A stretch of DNA of 64,000 nt from Voacanga thouarsii (GCA_026120185.1 JANUWF010003369.1:186001-250000), one strand, 5' to 3'; numbered from the stretch's first letter, positions 35,484 to 49,014 are shown. Made by a program: numbers and translations. The notes: generated by a model not told the origin, from the letters alone.

Positions 35484-38250
35484 AACATATTGTCCTCTAT
35501 TTCCTCTTTTTCTTTTCATCTTTTATTAAATACAGACATACCAACTACTTAAGGTAGGATTAATGCTAATTTTACCCTCCACTTGTAAGATCTATTGTTT
35601 TATTTGCACCGGTACATCTCTGGTTGCATGTGAGCATTTGAGGAAATTTCATCAATTCTTGCTTTTATTCTTTGCATATTGCCGCTCCGCCCCCCCCCCT
35701 CTCCCCCCATACCCACCCCTTCTCTTATGGGTTCTAAAAGCATCCTAAGATTGAAGCATTTTCCTTTAATGTTGCATTTTTGCTCAAAATTGACCTCTGT
35801 ATTGAACATGTATGCTTACTCTTCTTGGATTTTTTGTACAGTCGAAGTTGATAAAATCTGAGCTTGCGGCTTTTAGATCTTTGGGTCTAAAACCATTAAC
35901 GTCTCATAAAAAATTAATAAAGGTAAAGCATCTTAATCGACAAATGGGATTTTACGTAGGGAGATAAGGATTTGAAGTTTCATAATTTGAAGAAAGAGCC
36001 AAATAATATTTTTCGTGCTTCTCTACTGGATTTTGGATGTGTTTCAGATTTTCATTCATTCACATTCTAATTTTGAGTCTTCTCTCGATCTCACATGTGA
36101 CGTATTCTTTTAAGTACCCTTTGCATTTTGGTCTTCCAACATCAACGTGGACAAAAAAAAAAATTTCTTTGGTGAAAACAAATCATTTTTTAATTTCTAA
36201 TAAAAAGAATCTACAATTACTATATATTCGATGGTGAAATTCTAGTATCAATTATCTCAATCAACTCAAGAAACTTTGTAAAAATAAATCATAAAAATAT
36301 TAAAATGAGGTTGTGTCCACACCTATATCAACTATAAAAGCCTAAACACAATGGAATTATTTACAGTATTCCACATCTAGCAAATTAAAACATGAACGCT
36401 TACTGTCATTTCCATCAAAACTTTGAAAAATCGTTCAAAATAATTGGGGCTGGAGCTCTATCTCCTAGTAAATTGAAGAGGAACTCTGAGTAAAAACGTT
36501 CAGCATTTTATATTTATTTAAAGTCATGGTTAAAATACCATGGATTTGATTAAACACAAAACTTTTCACCATGGATTAAGTTACTCATCATATGTAGTAA
36601 TGACTTGGAATATTCTTCATTGATAACTTGAATTTTTATTTATTTCAAGTGAAAGCGATCATGAAATCCCAATTGTTCAAGACCACATCCCTGAGCATCA
36701 GGGTTGAAAGGAGGGTTTCAAGGTGACTATGGATTAATTCTTCAAAATAGAATATGCGTAATCAAAATATTGATCTTTCAAATATTATAATTTTTGTGGC
36801 TGCACCTTTTTTCTAAATTGAATATTTGCATATAATTTTTGTGGTTGCACCTTTTTTCTAAATTGAATATTTGCAATTGTATCATTCCATTAATTGATTA
36901 ACAGTTTAACAGTGAACTCACTTTTAACTGTTTGAGTTTGTCGAATTATAATTATTGAGAATTTTAAAAAAAGAAAAATTTGTAATTTTAACTTGATTAT
37001 TTATAATTTAAATTTTTACACACATTTGATTTAGTTAAAATATTTGCAATGAACTAATTCTACAAATACGAAATTAGTCTATTTGGTCTCCAAAATTTAA
37101 GAATTATAATATTTTTGTCCTTAATGATTTTTCTATCGTTATGATTTCTAATGAAATTGTAATCTGTCAAGTAATTTCAAATTTTCTTTTTCAGTATAAA
37201 TTTCGATCAGAAAAAATCATCTTCATTGCGCGTCTATATAAATTTCTGCCAAGAAAGATGTCATTTTTGTAGCCGAAATTTATATAAAAAAAGAATTAAA
37301 AACAAATTTAAATTATAATAATAAAAAATACTATAAACTTCAATCTTCTACCTTTTAAGCAGCAAATGAGATAATTTCCCATTTACAAATTGTTCCCTGG
37401 TTTGTTTGCTTCCCATGCACATCACATGCGTCTTTTATGATCCAAAGTTAGTCGTTGGTCATCCTACGTACGCCGTGGAATTATTCCATGCGGTGCTAAA
37501 AGGAAGACAACGCATGCATTCAATGTAGGCCTTCGCCGCCTCGGTAATATCTATCCCCATACAACACAGGTACCTTTCAACCCGGGCTGCAAAGCTTTTT
37601 TGGATAGTTTGACCCGCTGGAGAATGTCATCTGATCTGGCTTTGCCATTGGTACTTTTTGTAAGTATTTTAACGGACGGGTGGTCAAAACCTTTAGAGCC
37701 GCCAACGCAATATTGTCAAAACGGATGGGCACTGGGTGAATTATGCTGTCATCTCTGCCAAGTGCCAACCAGACTTTTCAATTGATTCTCCACTTCAACA
37801 ATGCAAAATATAAAACGGCATCGCAACAATAATGTAATTTTCGGTTCTTTTGCTAAAAGCATGTATAAAGGCACCTTTCTCAAGGTGCACAACCATCCCT
37901 AGCTCCCTTGCAAAGCTAGCTCAGAAAAATATTCGCTTCTTCATAATGGTTTGGGTTTTATACATCTTGCATCCCCTATATGTTTTTTTTTTAAAAAAAT
38001 ATTTAAGCTTTAATTGGGAAGTAACTCTTTCTAATTCAAACTAAAATTTTAATTTAAAATAATATTAATTTAAATAATTTTTATTTTTTAAAATTATCAT
38101 ATACTCACAACACATTGATAAAAACTAAATTCAACAAAATATTCTTAATTATTTGAGAAAGTTTTATAATACACTTTACGCGATAACTAGGTGTATTTCT
38201 TTATATTTGATATTTTACCTTTAGAAAGGTGTTTTGATTTTTTATTGCAG
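35484..38250. other. Intergenic DNA, no gene recognised
   Basis: This is AT-rich sequence with short accidental frames. A C-rich tract at 35690-35720 and a GC-richer island at 37390-37860 (minus frame 37577-37768) stand out, but neither shows a recognisable domain. A short tandem duplication is listed separately. Confidence 0.55.
36788..36876. repeat. Two-copy tandem duplication, unit about 44 bp
   Basis: AATTTTTGTGGCTGCACC...GAATATTTGCATAT is immediately repeated with one C-to-T change (GTGGTTGCACC). Confidence 0.85.
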
Positions 38251-39508
38251 AAAAAAGGAAAAACAAAGAAAAATCCCGTCGCCGTCTAGTGCACGGTCAG
38301 TGCCCAATCTGGAAAACAAGAGAATCGTGAAGAAGAAAAAAATAGAGCAAGACAGGGCCAGCCAGTGCACAACCAACCAAGCGAAGCCGGTGCCGGCCCT
38401 AATTTGCCCAATGTCGGCGAATTTCCCTTTCTAGTGCGACTTTGGTAATTTCCAAAGAGTTTTGATATTTTTCAATTTCTACTTGGTCCAGAACTCTTAG
38501 TAAACGAATTTTGACCTTTTGAGAGCCTATTTAAACAAAGGAAACACAAGAGAAATGTGTGATTCCAATGATCAAAGTTGCTAATTAATCGTAAGAAGAT
38601 GAGATTTATCAATCAAAGGGCATTATTCAAGGAGGTTTTCGAAGAGAAGAACAAGGGCTTGTCATGAGTTCTTTTTTTTACCTTTGTTTTTTTTTAGAAT
38701 AATGATGTTATTAATATTTTCATTATAATTTGACATTATTTTGGAATTCATGATTTTTTGGATTAATTTAGCTATTTGATTAATTTTTCTATCATTCTTG
38801 GTTTTTGATTATTTGTAATTATGGAAGAGTTGATGAAGTTAGATTCGTTTCTAATTTACTTGGGAAACGATGTTAGGAGTTAATTTAATTTCATTAATTT
38901 CATCTTTGTTATTTCTTAACGGATTTGGGAAATGAAGTTAAGACAAAGAACCAAAGTAATAAAAAATTAGTTAATTTTGCCTAAAGTATAGGGTTATTGG
39001 CTAATTTTATGTTCATTGTCACCTAGAGTATAAGGATAATTGTTGAACAATGAGTTTAATGCATCTTTTTTGTTTTGTTGGTTTAATTGGGAAATTTTGC
39101 TAATTTAATCATAGGATAGTGAGTTTATGATTTGGAAAACGATTAAACTCTATTTTAATTCCTTCATGATGCCAAGATGATAAATAATTAAGATAGTTAC
39201 TAAATGATTCATTATCATGTTTTCTAGAATAGTTGTCTAAATTGCATATTCCTACATCCTTGAGTTGTACATATTTTTTTTTTTATTTATCATCTTATCA
39301 CTTTAGTGGTTCGGTTAAACAATGAATGAAAAGTGATTAGTGTGTACTTGTTCTTTCGAGGATCGATACTGTTAATTTCCTATACTATACTTGCAATGAG
39401 TATACTTGCTCGTATGTGTAATTTGGGATTAATGTTTTAATTAAAACTTGGCTAGGGGTAGATTTAAATTTAATGATTTCTATACACTCAAAATTTATCA
39501 TCAAGTTT

Positions 39509-39529
39509 TTGGCACCGTTGCCGAGAAAC
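39509..39529 (+). other. Athila-type tRNA primer-binding site
   Basis: The sequence matches the TTGGCGCCGTTGCCGGGGA motif that follows the 5' LTR in Athila-like Ty3/gypsy elements, with a few transitions. It sits just after a CA-ending LTR edge (about 39500). Confidence 0.8.
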
Positions 39530-39779
39530 AATATCATGAAATTTTGGATTTTGTTGATTTAACCATGTTTATATGTCAATATGTAAATATGTTTCTTTGT
39601 GTAACTAGGTACCATATTTTGTTGTTTGTATAATTGTAATTTAATTCCCTAATTTTGCTGTATGTTGTAATTTGCCTAACCTAATTTGTAAGTGTACAGT
39701 AATTGATTAACTTGTGAATTCTATAATCTCACTATCTTCTTTTCTCTATAGATCTAACCCTTTGTGTATGACCCAACGA

Positions 39780-41165
39780 TCCAAAGACGACATGGTAGAT
39801 CTTGATCCTGAGATCTAGAGGACCTTAACAAAGATTCAAGGAGTGGTTAGACAAAGAGTGAGAGATGACGTAGAGGTTAACCAACAAAATAATTGTGGGA
39901 CTATAATGGTGGCAATAATAGGAGGATTATGGATGATTTTGTACATTAAGCCTGCAATCTCGAGTACAGACTTGAGTATTACAAGACCTAGGATAGAGGC
40001 CAATAACTTTGAGATTAAGCCTAACACTATCCACATGATTCAAAACATAGTGCAATTTGATGGGCTACTTGAGAAAAATCTTAATGCTCACCTTGCGAGT
40101 TTTTTAGAAATTTGTGATACATTTAAAATGAATGGTGTTTCTAAAGATGCTATCAAACTAAGGCTTTTTCCTTTTTTCTTGAGAGATAGAGTTAAATCCT
40201 GGTTAAAGTTTTTGCCAGCTAGATCCATCACCCCTCGGAATGTTTTGGCTAAAAATTTTTTAGCAAAATATTTTTCCCCAACTAGAACATCCAAGTTTAG
40301 GATAGACATTTTTGTCTTCCAACAGTTAGAATTTGAAAATCTCTATGAGTGTTGGAAAGGTTCAAAGAGATGCTTAGTAAGTGTCCTCATCACGAGTTTG
40401 GGCTATGTATGCAAATGCAAATTTTTCATAGTGACTTAAGCTTTGCAATAAAGCAATTGGTTGATACATTTGCAAGAGGTTCCATTAATTCTAAGACCCC
40501 AGAGGAGGTGTTTGATCTAATTGAAAATCTTGTAACAAACAATTATGCATGGGGTAGTTCAAGGTCAAAAACTTGTGTTCATAGAGTGCCTAAGGTGGAT
40601 GCAATGGCAGCCTTAGAAGCTAAGGTTGAGGCTCTTACACAAAAGATGAAACAAATGGTGATGTCTTCTTCCCAAGACAGGTAATGGATATTAGTTATGC
40701 TTTTTGTAGGGAAGGGCATCTAAATCATGAGTGCTAAAGCATGGGATCATCACAAGAGTCCTTGGAACAAGTTGCATTTATAGGCAATGGACGACAAGAT
40801 AACAATCCTTATAGTGCTACTTACAATCTAGGTTGGAGGAACCATCCCAATTTTTCATGGAACAACTAAAACTAACCTAGGTAGACTTCTTCTAACTTTG
40901 GAGGAAATCAAAGGATTCAACCCTCCTTGCCTTACAATGCATCACCACCTAAGCCATCATTAAGGACTTGGTTAACCAAATGATAAGTACCACGGAAGTA
41001 CAGTTTCAAGGAGTGGATTCAACCACGAGGAATTTGGAGGTGTCCATGCGCAATTTGGAAAATCAAATTGGGCAATTGGCCAAATTTCTTGAAGACTATC
41101 AAGCAGGATCTCTTTCAGGGAATACTAAAACAAATTCACGTGATCATAACTATGGAAAAAAATAA
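39780..41165 (+). pseudogene. Ty3/gypsy gag (Retrotrans_gag), broken
   Basis: The frame 39843-40439 has NAHLASFLEICDTFKMNGVS, IKLRLFPFFLRDRVKSWL and NFLAKYFSPTRTSKFR, the classic plant gypsy gag core. A frameshift near 40345-40370 moves the reading to 40349-40684 (LERFKEMLSKCPHHEFGL, then EALTQKMKQM). A decayed knuckle (CREGHLNHEC, 40710 region) and the NLENQIGQLAKFL segment (about 41050-41090) follow. The protein would be a capsid/nucleocapsid precursor. Several stops make it non-functional. Confidence 0.88.
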
Positions 41166-42210
41166 TTTTCACTAATTTGGTTTTTGGTTAATTGGGACAT
41201 GCCTTTAATTTTTGTTTGTTTTGTTTAGGGTTCTGTATTTTTAAATTTTAGAATAATGATATTTTCTTCATATTTTCGTGGTTTTCATTATTGTGTTTGT
41301 ATTATTTAAATAAATAAATAAATAAATTTCTAGCCCAGATAGACCAGGGCCAACCCGGCCGCATGGAGTTGACGCTGGCTCCTATCGGGGTTCTTCCTAA
41401 AAGACCGATTTTGGCCATTTTGTTTTCAAAATTTCTAACTTCCCTCAATTTTTCTTTCCACCCAATGCCGTTTCTTCATCCCCAAACACAATTGGTTCAA
41501 TTTTTACCTTCAAAAATATCAATCCAACACTAAATCTCCTTGTTTTTATTGAATCTACAGATTAAAACTCCAAAAATCTTAACTTATTCTTCAAGAACCC
41601 ACTTTCAAATCTCTTATTTCAAGTAAAGATTTCTTCAAAAAGATTGTACATTTTGCTTGCGCATACATTAGAGAACACAAATATATAATTTTTCTTGCAT
41701 TCCTATGGTTAATTTCTTGCCATTGAATTTTTCCTATTTTTGGGCATATTTTTGGACAAAAACTGCATGATTTAGAATTGTTGGTTGAATTTGATTGAAT
41801 TTGATTGAATTGATGGCGTTATTATAACTAGAATAACATGCGAGTATGCTTCATGGATTATTTTTGTAACTACATGTCCATTTTGTGATCATAGGTTGGT
41901 TTTTTTTTTTTTTTGGGTTATGGAAATTATATTGATGATGCATTCATGCTAGATGGATACTGTTCTTGGCCATGATGCATTTTGCTTGACTTGGGATATG
42001 GACATGTTTTTCATGCTATGATCAGGTTGTGTATTAGTTGGGAATCATGTTATAGTTTGAATTGTGGCATCCATTTCTTTTTGCAGGTTTTGAAAGGAGA
42101 TTGGGATTAATTGATAATGTGGATTGAGATTGTTGTGGTTTGATTAAAAATTGTGGATTGTTGAGGATTGTGTATGGTGTTGTGTTGTGGTGGTTTGATC
42201 ATATTGAGAG

Positions 42211-42857
42211 TTGTTGTTATATTGTGGTAGTGCCTTCTGCACATTCTCTAGTGTTACCCATTTTCAAATTCTTTCATCATGCCTAGAGAAAGAGGCCAAT
42301 GTTCTAAAAGGGCTAAAGCCTCATCTTCCTCTACCCCCTACATCCATAGACCCCTTGTTCCTACACTTTACTAATTTTATTGGTCCTTCTTGCCAAGAAT
42401 GGTATACCAAGAGGGCAGCCATTAAGATCATTGTAGAACGCACCTTTGCCCCCTCTTTAGATCGTGCCCTCAAGCTAGGACTAATGTTTAGATGATTGGG
42501 ATGGGGACCAATAGTTCAAGTGAAGGGACCTTATTGCCCTGTTTTGATAAAAGAATTCTATACTAATATTGTTAAAAAACAAAATAACCATCTTGAGACT
42601 GTTGAGATCAGGGCAAAGGGCACTCCTATCTTTGTGGATAGAGAGAGACTAGCTGCCATCCTCCATGTTAATAATGAAGGCCCTTGGTTAGCTGTAGATC
42701 ACAACAATCAAAAGATACTGTCTGACCCTGAGTGGAAAGTAAGTGATACTAGAGCTCCCTTGAAGATGTACATGAGAGGTCCAGTAGGGCAAGTAGGTTT
42801 CTATTCTAATAATGATCTTAAAACCAACTTACATGCCCTAGTCTATATTATTTGTTA
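42211..42857 (+). pseudogene. Athila-type second ORF (putative plant transposon protein), one stop
   Basis: Two frames in the same register, 42211-42495 and 42496-42857, are separated by one TGA. They read KRAAIKIIVERTFAPSLD, then GPYCPVLIKEFYTNIV, and RAKGTPIFVDRERLAAILHV. This pattern (ERxF..., YPxLVREFYxNL..., G..F.D...I...L) is that of the uncharacterised putative plant transposon protein found in Athila-type elements. The function is unknown. It lies where such elements place it, downstream of gag. Confidence 0.55.
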
Positions 42858-43917
42858 AGATCAAATTTAAATTAATACATTTTAATTGTGAATTATTTTA
42901 AGTTTTTGTGTTATTTTAAATTATTAATTCTTTTTAAATAAAAATTTAAAAATTTCTGAAAATGAAATAGAAGAAATTTATGAAAATGAAATAGAAGAAA
43001 AGAGAGGAAAAAGTGGATAAGGGGTTGGCCGGATGCACAGGTCGTGTCTGGTAGACACGAGGTCCACTTGGACCTTGCATTATGCAAATGCAACCTGTCA
43101 TTTTTCTTGTAAATTTTGCCAGCATTTTTGACCAAGATTTGGGCAACAAACGTGAGGTATAAGGGGACCTCACATTTCGCAGACGCGAGGTACTCCTGTC
43201 CGCCATATACTCCAAATTCGAACCCTCTTTTGGTGGTCAAAATGGATTTTGACCCATTTTGGTCAAATCCACCAAATTAAGAAATCAAGACATTGTAAAA
43301 CGAAATTGAGCGGGGAGAAAGGTAGTAGGAAAGGGAATAGGAGGTGTAAACTTGGGAGAGAAAGCAAGCAAAGTTAGTCCTACAGTACGGCAAGAGTGGG
43401 AGGAAGAGCAACAGAGGTGTGAGGCGGGGGAGGAGGGAGAGTTGTGTGGAGGAAGGCCACTTTAGTGTTACAGGGATGGGGGAAGGGCTATCGGTGTTGG
43501 ACTAGACAACATTTTTCGCAACTGTTTTTAATTTAATCATTTCAATTATACCAATGCATGTTAATAAAAATATCCACGCTAGTTAAAATAGTTGGTATTA
43601 GAATTTTTTTATTGGCATCTATATTTAAATCTCTCCATTAAGATATGAACCTTGTATATACTTTTGTATAGTTAATTATGAGTTTTTTTATTAAAAAACT
43701 AAAAAAATATATCAAAGATAAGGTCGTAAATTTATATATCGTCTATTTTTTTTTTCAAATTTTAAAATCAAGGGATATATAAATATTTAATTTTGGATAA
43801 AATTATTATTATTATTATTTTTTGAAAAGAACGCTAGATGCATTGTTGCTGTTTCTTTCTTTCTTTCTTTCTTTTTTTAACATGGATGTGTTTTTGAGCA
43901 AGGATATTATTGCAGTT

Positions 43918-44322
43918 CATGAAGTTTTAAAATATATAGTCACTTTAGAAGGTATTTCTTGCATTCCTTAAAAAAAAAAAAAGGAAAATATTCTTGGAGT
44001 GTTCTTCAACAGTTGACCTCTTAGGAAATAACTTAGGTATATTCCAATTTTGTAAATTATATATATTAAAAAAAATTAAAAATTACATCATATAGCTTTC
44101 TTAAGCTATACCATGGACATTATTATATAGCTGATGAAGTTTTAAACTACACAGTCACTTAGCAAGTACTTCTTGCATTCCTTCCGCCCCCTGCAAAAAA
44201 AAAAAAAAAAAAAAAAAGTATTCTTGCAGTGTTCTTCAACATTTGACCTTTTTGGAAATAACTTAGGTAGATTCCAATTTTGTAAATCATATATATTAAA
44301 AAAATTAAAAATACATCATATA
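43918..44322. repeat. Direct duplication of about 180-190 bp, 35 bp apart
   Basis: Copy 1 (about 43918-44096) and copy 2 (about 44133-44322) share GAAGTTTTAAA, CTTCTTGCATTCCTT, a poly(A) run, CAGTGTTCTTCAACA and GGAAATAACTTAGGTA in the same order. Confidence 0.88.
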
Positions 44323-45478
44323 AGTATTTTGCATAATATAATAGTTTCTTCTCGGACTTTTTGAATATTAATATTATTTGATACCGTACAAAGTTATTAA
44401 AATTTTTAATAAGTTAGAGTGTAAGAGTATTAATTTAAAATTATCATTGATAGTGATTTTATTTCTATCTTTATTACATCAATCAGTGCCAGAACATGAG
44501 TATGACTATTAGGTATAATTAATTCTTTAAGTACAAAATTCTTCTAGAGATTCCATATATATAAAGTATCCTATAAGCTTACCAACCAGGATGCCACCGA
44601 CGGTGGTGAAAATTCAACCTGGAGAAAAATACTGAGTATGGAAAGTAAAATCCCAATCTCATGAGGTCAATTTGGACATGTTCCTCTCAAAAAATAATTA
44701 GCATGCTTTGTTTGTGCATGCTGTCAAATTGACACAATTTGCATGACTTCTGGAATTTGTAGGCCTTATTTCTAACTATTGTATATTTCAAACATAATAA
44801 AAACTGACTGCGAAATCACAATCTTTTGTCTTCTATCACACTTCATTAAATTATCCCACCATTTTAGAGTTCAAATTCTTCATTAAATTATCTTTGTTTG
44901 TGCATGCTGGTTAGGACTGTACTCCAGTGAGCTCAATATTTTTAGGCAAAACTTGAATTTGAATTCAAATTTTCTTTGAGTATTATTCTATGTCTTAAAA
45001 AGGATGTTAATTTAATAAATAGTACACACATTAAGAAATTGTTAAAATTTATATAATTATAATAAAAAATGACTATTATTTTTCTAAAAAAAAGCAAGTA
45101 TTTATTAATTAGATTGAGAATACACATATTTAATGAGTCAAATATTTATTGAGTGGTGGAAGGAAATGTAAAATAAAAATATACGTAATAAATACATTCT
45201 TGATTTGTAAAATTGATAAATATTTTAGTATAATAAAAATAAAAAATTTTGATATTCTTTTTAGAACAGAAAGAGTAAGTAGAGACTCAAACTCAATTAC
45301 ACTTTAACAAAATTAATTTTTTAATTTTTTAAAAAAAGATTTACTTTCTCAAAAAAATTTAAAAATTTATAATATTATCTTCTAATATATCATTTCATAA
45401 ATTTATAATTGCTTTCCTGATATACATTAAAATTCAGTTTCATTCGAGATTCAATTAATATAAATATATAGATAAACT

Positions 45479-45481
<3 letters not shown>

Positions 45482-45521
<40 letters not shown>
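45482..45521. repeat. (TA)20 microsatellite
   Basis: About 40 uninterrupted bases of alternating A and T. Confidence 0.95.
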
Positions 45522-45524
<3 letters not shown>

Positions 45525-46439
45525 GTATGTGAACTTTTGAATCGAATGTTTAAATTTAATTTGATTAAAAACTCTAAACTTACAATAATAATCAAATTCA
45601 AACTCAAACACAAGTTTAAATATAAGCATCAAATTTAACCGAAACTTTTATTAAACTGATCCGCTGAATAAAGACACGGCTACTACTATTGGACGATGAA
45701 ATGGGTGCCACAGGGTTTTGGCAAACCACAAAATGAAGAATTATTGCTCTATAAATCAAATTGCTGGGTTTCAAATTTCATTTCCTATCTTTACCAGTGG
45801 ATCCCTATCTTGAGGAAAAAGAAAATGGGTCTCTTTCTCAACGCTCTTTCTTTCCCTCTTTCTCCGCCCCTTGCCCATCCAGCCCGCGACTCTTTTTTGG
45901 GATCCTTTCCTGTACCCACCTCATCGCCTTCCTTCCTGTCACTCCTCAGGGTGGGTTAAAGCGGTGATGGTCTGGTGGCGATTGAGATATGAGTGATTAA
46001 AGTTAAAACTTAAGAAGATTTAGGGCTTGTTTGAATTGAGGCAAAGAAAATGAGAAGATAGGAGAGGAGAGGAGAGGAGAGAAGTAGGACAAAAGGAAAG
46101 AGACGGGAGAGAGAGAAGAATAAATCAATAATGCGTTTGAGAAGGATGAAGATAGGTTAAAAAAATGGTAAGGTTTGGATTTATATTTTTACTTTATTAA
46201 TTTCATATAATAATATTAAATATTTATTTATTAGGATATTTTAAATTATTTAATACAAATATATTAAATGAGAAAATTTCCCCCTTCATTTCTATTCAAT
46301 TTTAGATGAGAAAATGATGTACTAAACTCAATTCCTTTATTCCCCCCACATTCCCTTTCTTTTATTTTCAAAAACTAATTTAACTATATAAAATCTAAAC
46401 TCTCTGTTTCCTCTTATTACCTCTTTCTTCATTTCCTTC

Positions 46440-46756
46440 TGTTGGGATGGGCAACGGAGGTAATACACAAATATATAGAAAGAGAAAAAAAAAAAATAGA
46501 ATACGAAAATTTAACGTGGTTCAATATCTCAATTAGACCTACATCCGCGACTCCTGAAGGGAAACACTTCACTATGTAATTTTTGGACGAATAAAATTAC
46601 AAATCTTCACAAAATAACTCAATACCCAAAAATCTCCCAATTTATTAGGTTTAACGAGTTGATGTACTCCCCAAAAAATACACTAACCTATTTATAGGGA
46701 AATTATTTCTTATCCTTTTTTTAGCTATCCCATGTGGGATTGAGAAAAACTCAACA
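46440..46756 (-). repeat. 3' LTR of the gag-only Copia
   Basis: This is a direct repeat of 48272-48600 with many single-base differences and short A-run indels. It is bounded by CCTTC outside and a purine tract inside. Confidence 0.92.
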
Positions 46757-46778
46757 AATTCTCTCTTTTCTCAAATTT

Positions 46779-47937
46779 TCAAATTACAACAGAATCTAAA
46801 AACCTAACTCTATTCTCAATCCTTGCAGTATTCTTCTCTGTTGCTTCTTCCGTTTTACTTCCTTCAAGATGATATATATATTTGCTATTCTTTCTCCCTT
46901 GCATAACCAGATAGTTTCCTTTATATATTTTGCAAGACTTCCTAACTCCAACATACTTATATCCTGTTGATTCCATCACACCTAATGAAATAATATTGAC
47001 ACTAGAATTAGAAACATATCTTACATCATAAGTATTTTGATTTCATCATTGTGAAGCTTAAGGCGAACTCATCTAACGCCTTCAACCTTCATCTTAGAAT
47101 TGTTTCCTATATGGATGTAGCCAAAATTCTCTAATTGCAAATCATCGAGCATGTCTTGGTCCTTGCAAATATGTAAGTCTGATACAAAATCCATTATCCG
47201 ATTTGAATGCTTCTCATCAACAATATCATTTGAATATCCCATCAATAATAGATCATCACTTATGACCATATTTGTAAAAAAATCGTTTACTTTAGCCTTG
47301 CCCCTTATTTGTTCTCTTAGAGCTTTTAAATCCTCTTTCATTTTTGGGCAACGACTTTGGATGTGACAAATCTCCCAACAGTAATAACACTCAAGGTTGC
47401 TATTATCACCCTGTTGGGATTTTTCACTTCCTTGATCACCTCTTCTTTTGCTTCGACTCCTCCCTCTTCTCCAACTCTCTGTAGCTAGTACTCGACTATC
47501 TTCAAATTGATTTTCTTTTATCATCTGGTGATTTTTTTTAATGACTTCGACACCTCATTCAATTGCAGTGTGTTTTTTCTTGCTAGCAATGACTACACCA
47601 ATGGCGTGTAAGATTTGGGTAGAGAAGACAACAAGAGCAATGCTTGCTCTTCATCTTCAATCCTCTCTCCTGAATTTTCAAGTTGCGATACTAACTCATT
47701 AAATTTATTTATATAGTCAATAATGTTACCTCATTTTTCCATCTTAAGTGAATATAGATCCATATTCATTTTCAAGCGGTTAGTCAGTGTCTTCGATGCA
47801 TGATTTTTATCTAAAGTCTCCCATATCTTCTTAGGTGATGTCTCCTTCAACACTGTAACTTTAATATGTGGAGCCAATGCTGACCGAATAGTACTAACCG
47901 CTATTTTATAAATAGTACTCCAATCAAATTCCTTCAT
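46779..47937 (-). pseudogene. Copia gag, zinc knuckle, decayed protease and pre-integrase start
   Basis: Gag core at 47731-47937 (LKETSPKKIWETLDKNHASK, LTNRLKMNMDLYSLKME) is the UBN2-type capsid. The zinc knuckle CYYCWEICHIQSRC reads in 47069-47524, followed by the protease position where the usual DSG triad reads as DFV (RIMDFVSDLHICKD), so it is inactive. The frame 46779-46979 has GYKYVGVRKSCKIYKGNYLV, the beginning of the GAG-pre-integrase domain. After it the 3' LTR follows directly. The gap 47525-47730 has stops. Confidence 0.85.
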
Positions 47938-48271
47938 CCTTCTGACTTTTCATCTTCTAATGCAAAATCAAGACCCTATTGCACTAAGTAGTCTTGAGTT
48001 GAGCATTGCCACAGAGTAAAATCAATATTTTCATCAAATAGTGGAGGTAAAACTCATTTTTCATATATGTGATATTCAAAGAATACATCATAAAATACAT
48101 TACCTCCACATGACACAAAAAATTACCTCTTACTCAAAACTACTGATGAAGCACCTCCTACTCCTTATCTCTTCTCTTTAGGCCTGAACCTTACTCTTCT
48201 CCCTGGCCCGATTCTCCCTAGGCCCGAATCTTGCTCTTCTCCCAAAGTTGGAACTTGTCTCTGATACCACT

Positions 48272-48600
48272 TGTTGGGATGGGCAACGGAAGCAATACAC
48301 AAATATATAAAAAGAGGAAAGAAAAACAAATAAATAAAACAGAACGCGAAAATTTAATATGGTTCGGTCTCTCAATTAAACCTACATTCACGACCTGCGA
48401 AAGGAAACACTCAATTGTGTAATTTTTGGACATACAAAATTATAAACCCTCACAAAATAATTCAAGGCCCAAAAATCTCTCAATTTACTAGGCTAAATGA
48501 GTTAGTGTACTCCCCCCAAGAACACACTAACCTATTTATAAGGAAATCCTTTCTTACCTTTTTTTAAGCTATCCTATGTGGGATTGAGAAAAACTCAACA
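48272..48600 (-). repeat. 5' LTR of the gag-only Copia
   Basis: This is a direct repeat of 46440-46756. The inner edge adjoins the PBS, and the outer edge is followed by the target duplication CCTTC. Confidence 0.92.
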
Positions 48601-48687
48601 CCTTCAATGGTTGTTAGCATTATACTCCCTAGTTTGCGTTTGAGTATTGTATTTAGGCATGACACAAATATTTTAAAATGTGTCATT

Positions 48688-49014
<327 letters not shown>

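Larger units (their letters stand above)
38260..42857 (+). mobile_element. Ty3/gypsy Athila-type element, 5' portion, decayed
   Basis: The order on the plus strand is LTR-like sequence ending at about 39500, the diagnostic primer-binding site TTGGCACCGTTGCCGAGAAAC (39509-39529), a retrotransposon gag (39780-41165), and a second ORF (42211-42857). No protease, reverse transcriptase or integrase follows and no 3' LTR was found in the window. It is therefore truncated or a non-autonomous gag-type element. The left edge is not defined: 38260 marks where GC-richer LTR-like sequence begins. Confidence 0.6.
42858..46434. other. Intergenic DNA, no gene recognised
   Basis: AT-rich except for a GC-richer part at 43010-43500. 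Minus-strand frames at 42911-43240 have no recognisable domain. It holds a 190-bp dispersed duplication, a (TA)n run and a (GGAGA)n run (46055-46081). Confidence 0.55.
46440..48600 (-). mobile_element. Short gag-only Copia retrotransposon (TR-GAG-like)
   Basis: LTRs of 317 bp (46440-46756) and 329 bp (48272-48600) start TGTTGGGATGGGCAACGGA and end GAGAAAAACTCAACA. A perfect 5-bp target duplication CCTTC flanks them (46435-46439 and 48601-48605). The minus-strand PBS TGGTATCAGAGA (48258-48269) lies 2 bases from the 5' LTR, and the purine tract GAGAAAAGAGAGAA lies at the 3' LTR. The 1.5-kb interior codes only for gag, zinc knuckle, a decayed protease and the start of the GAG-pre-integrase domain; integrase and reverse transcriptase are absent. 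It must have moved using enzymes of another element. Confidence 0.92.

Noticed and set aside
37577..37785. Opposed 60-codon frames in a GC-richer island
   Set aside because: Too short, no domain, no splice context; mentioned only as part of the intergenic description.
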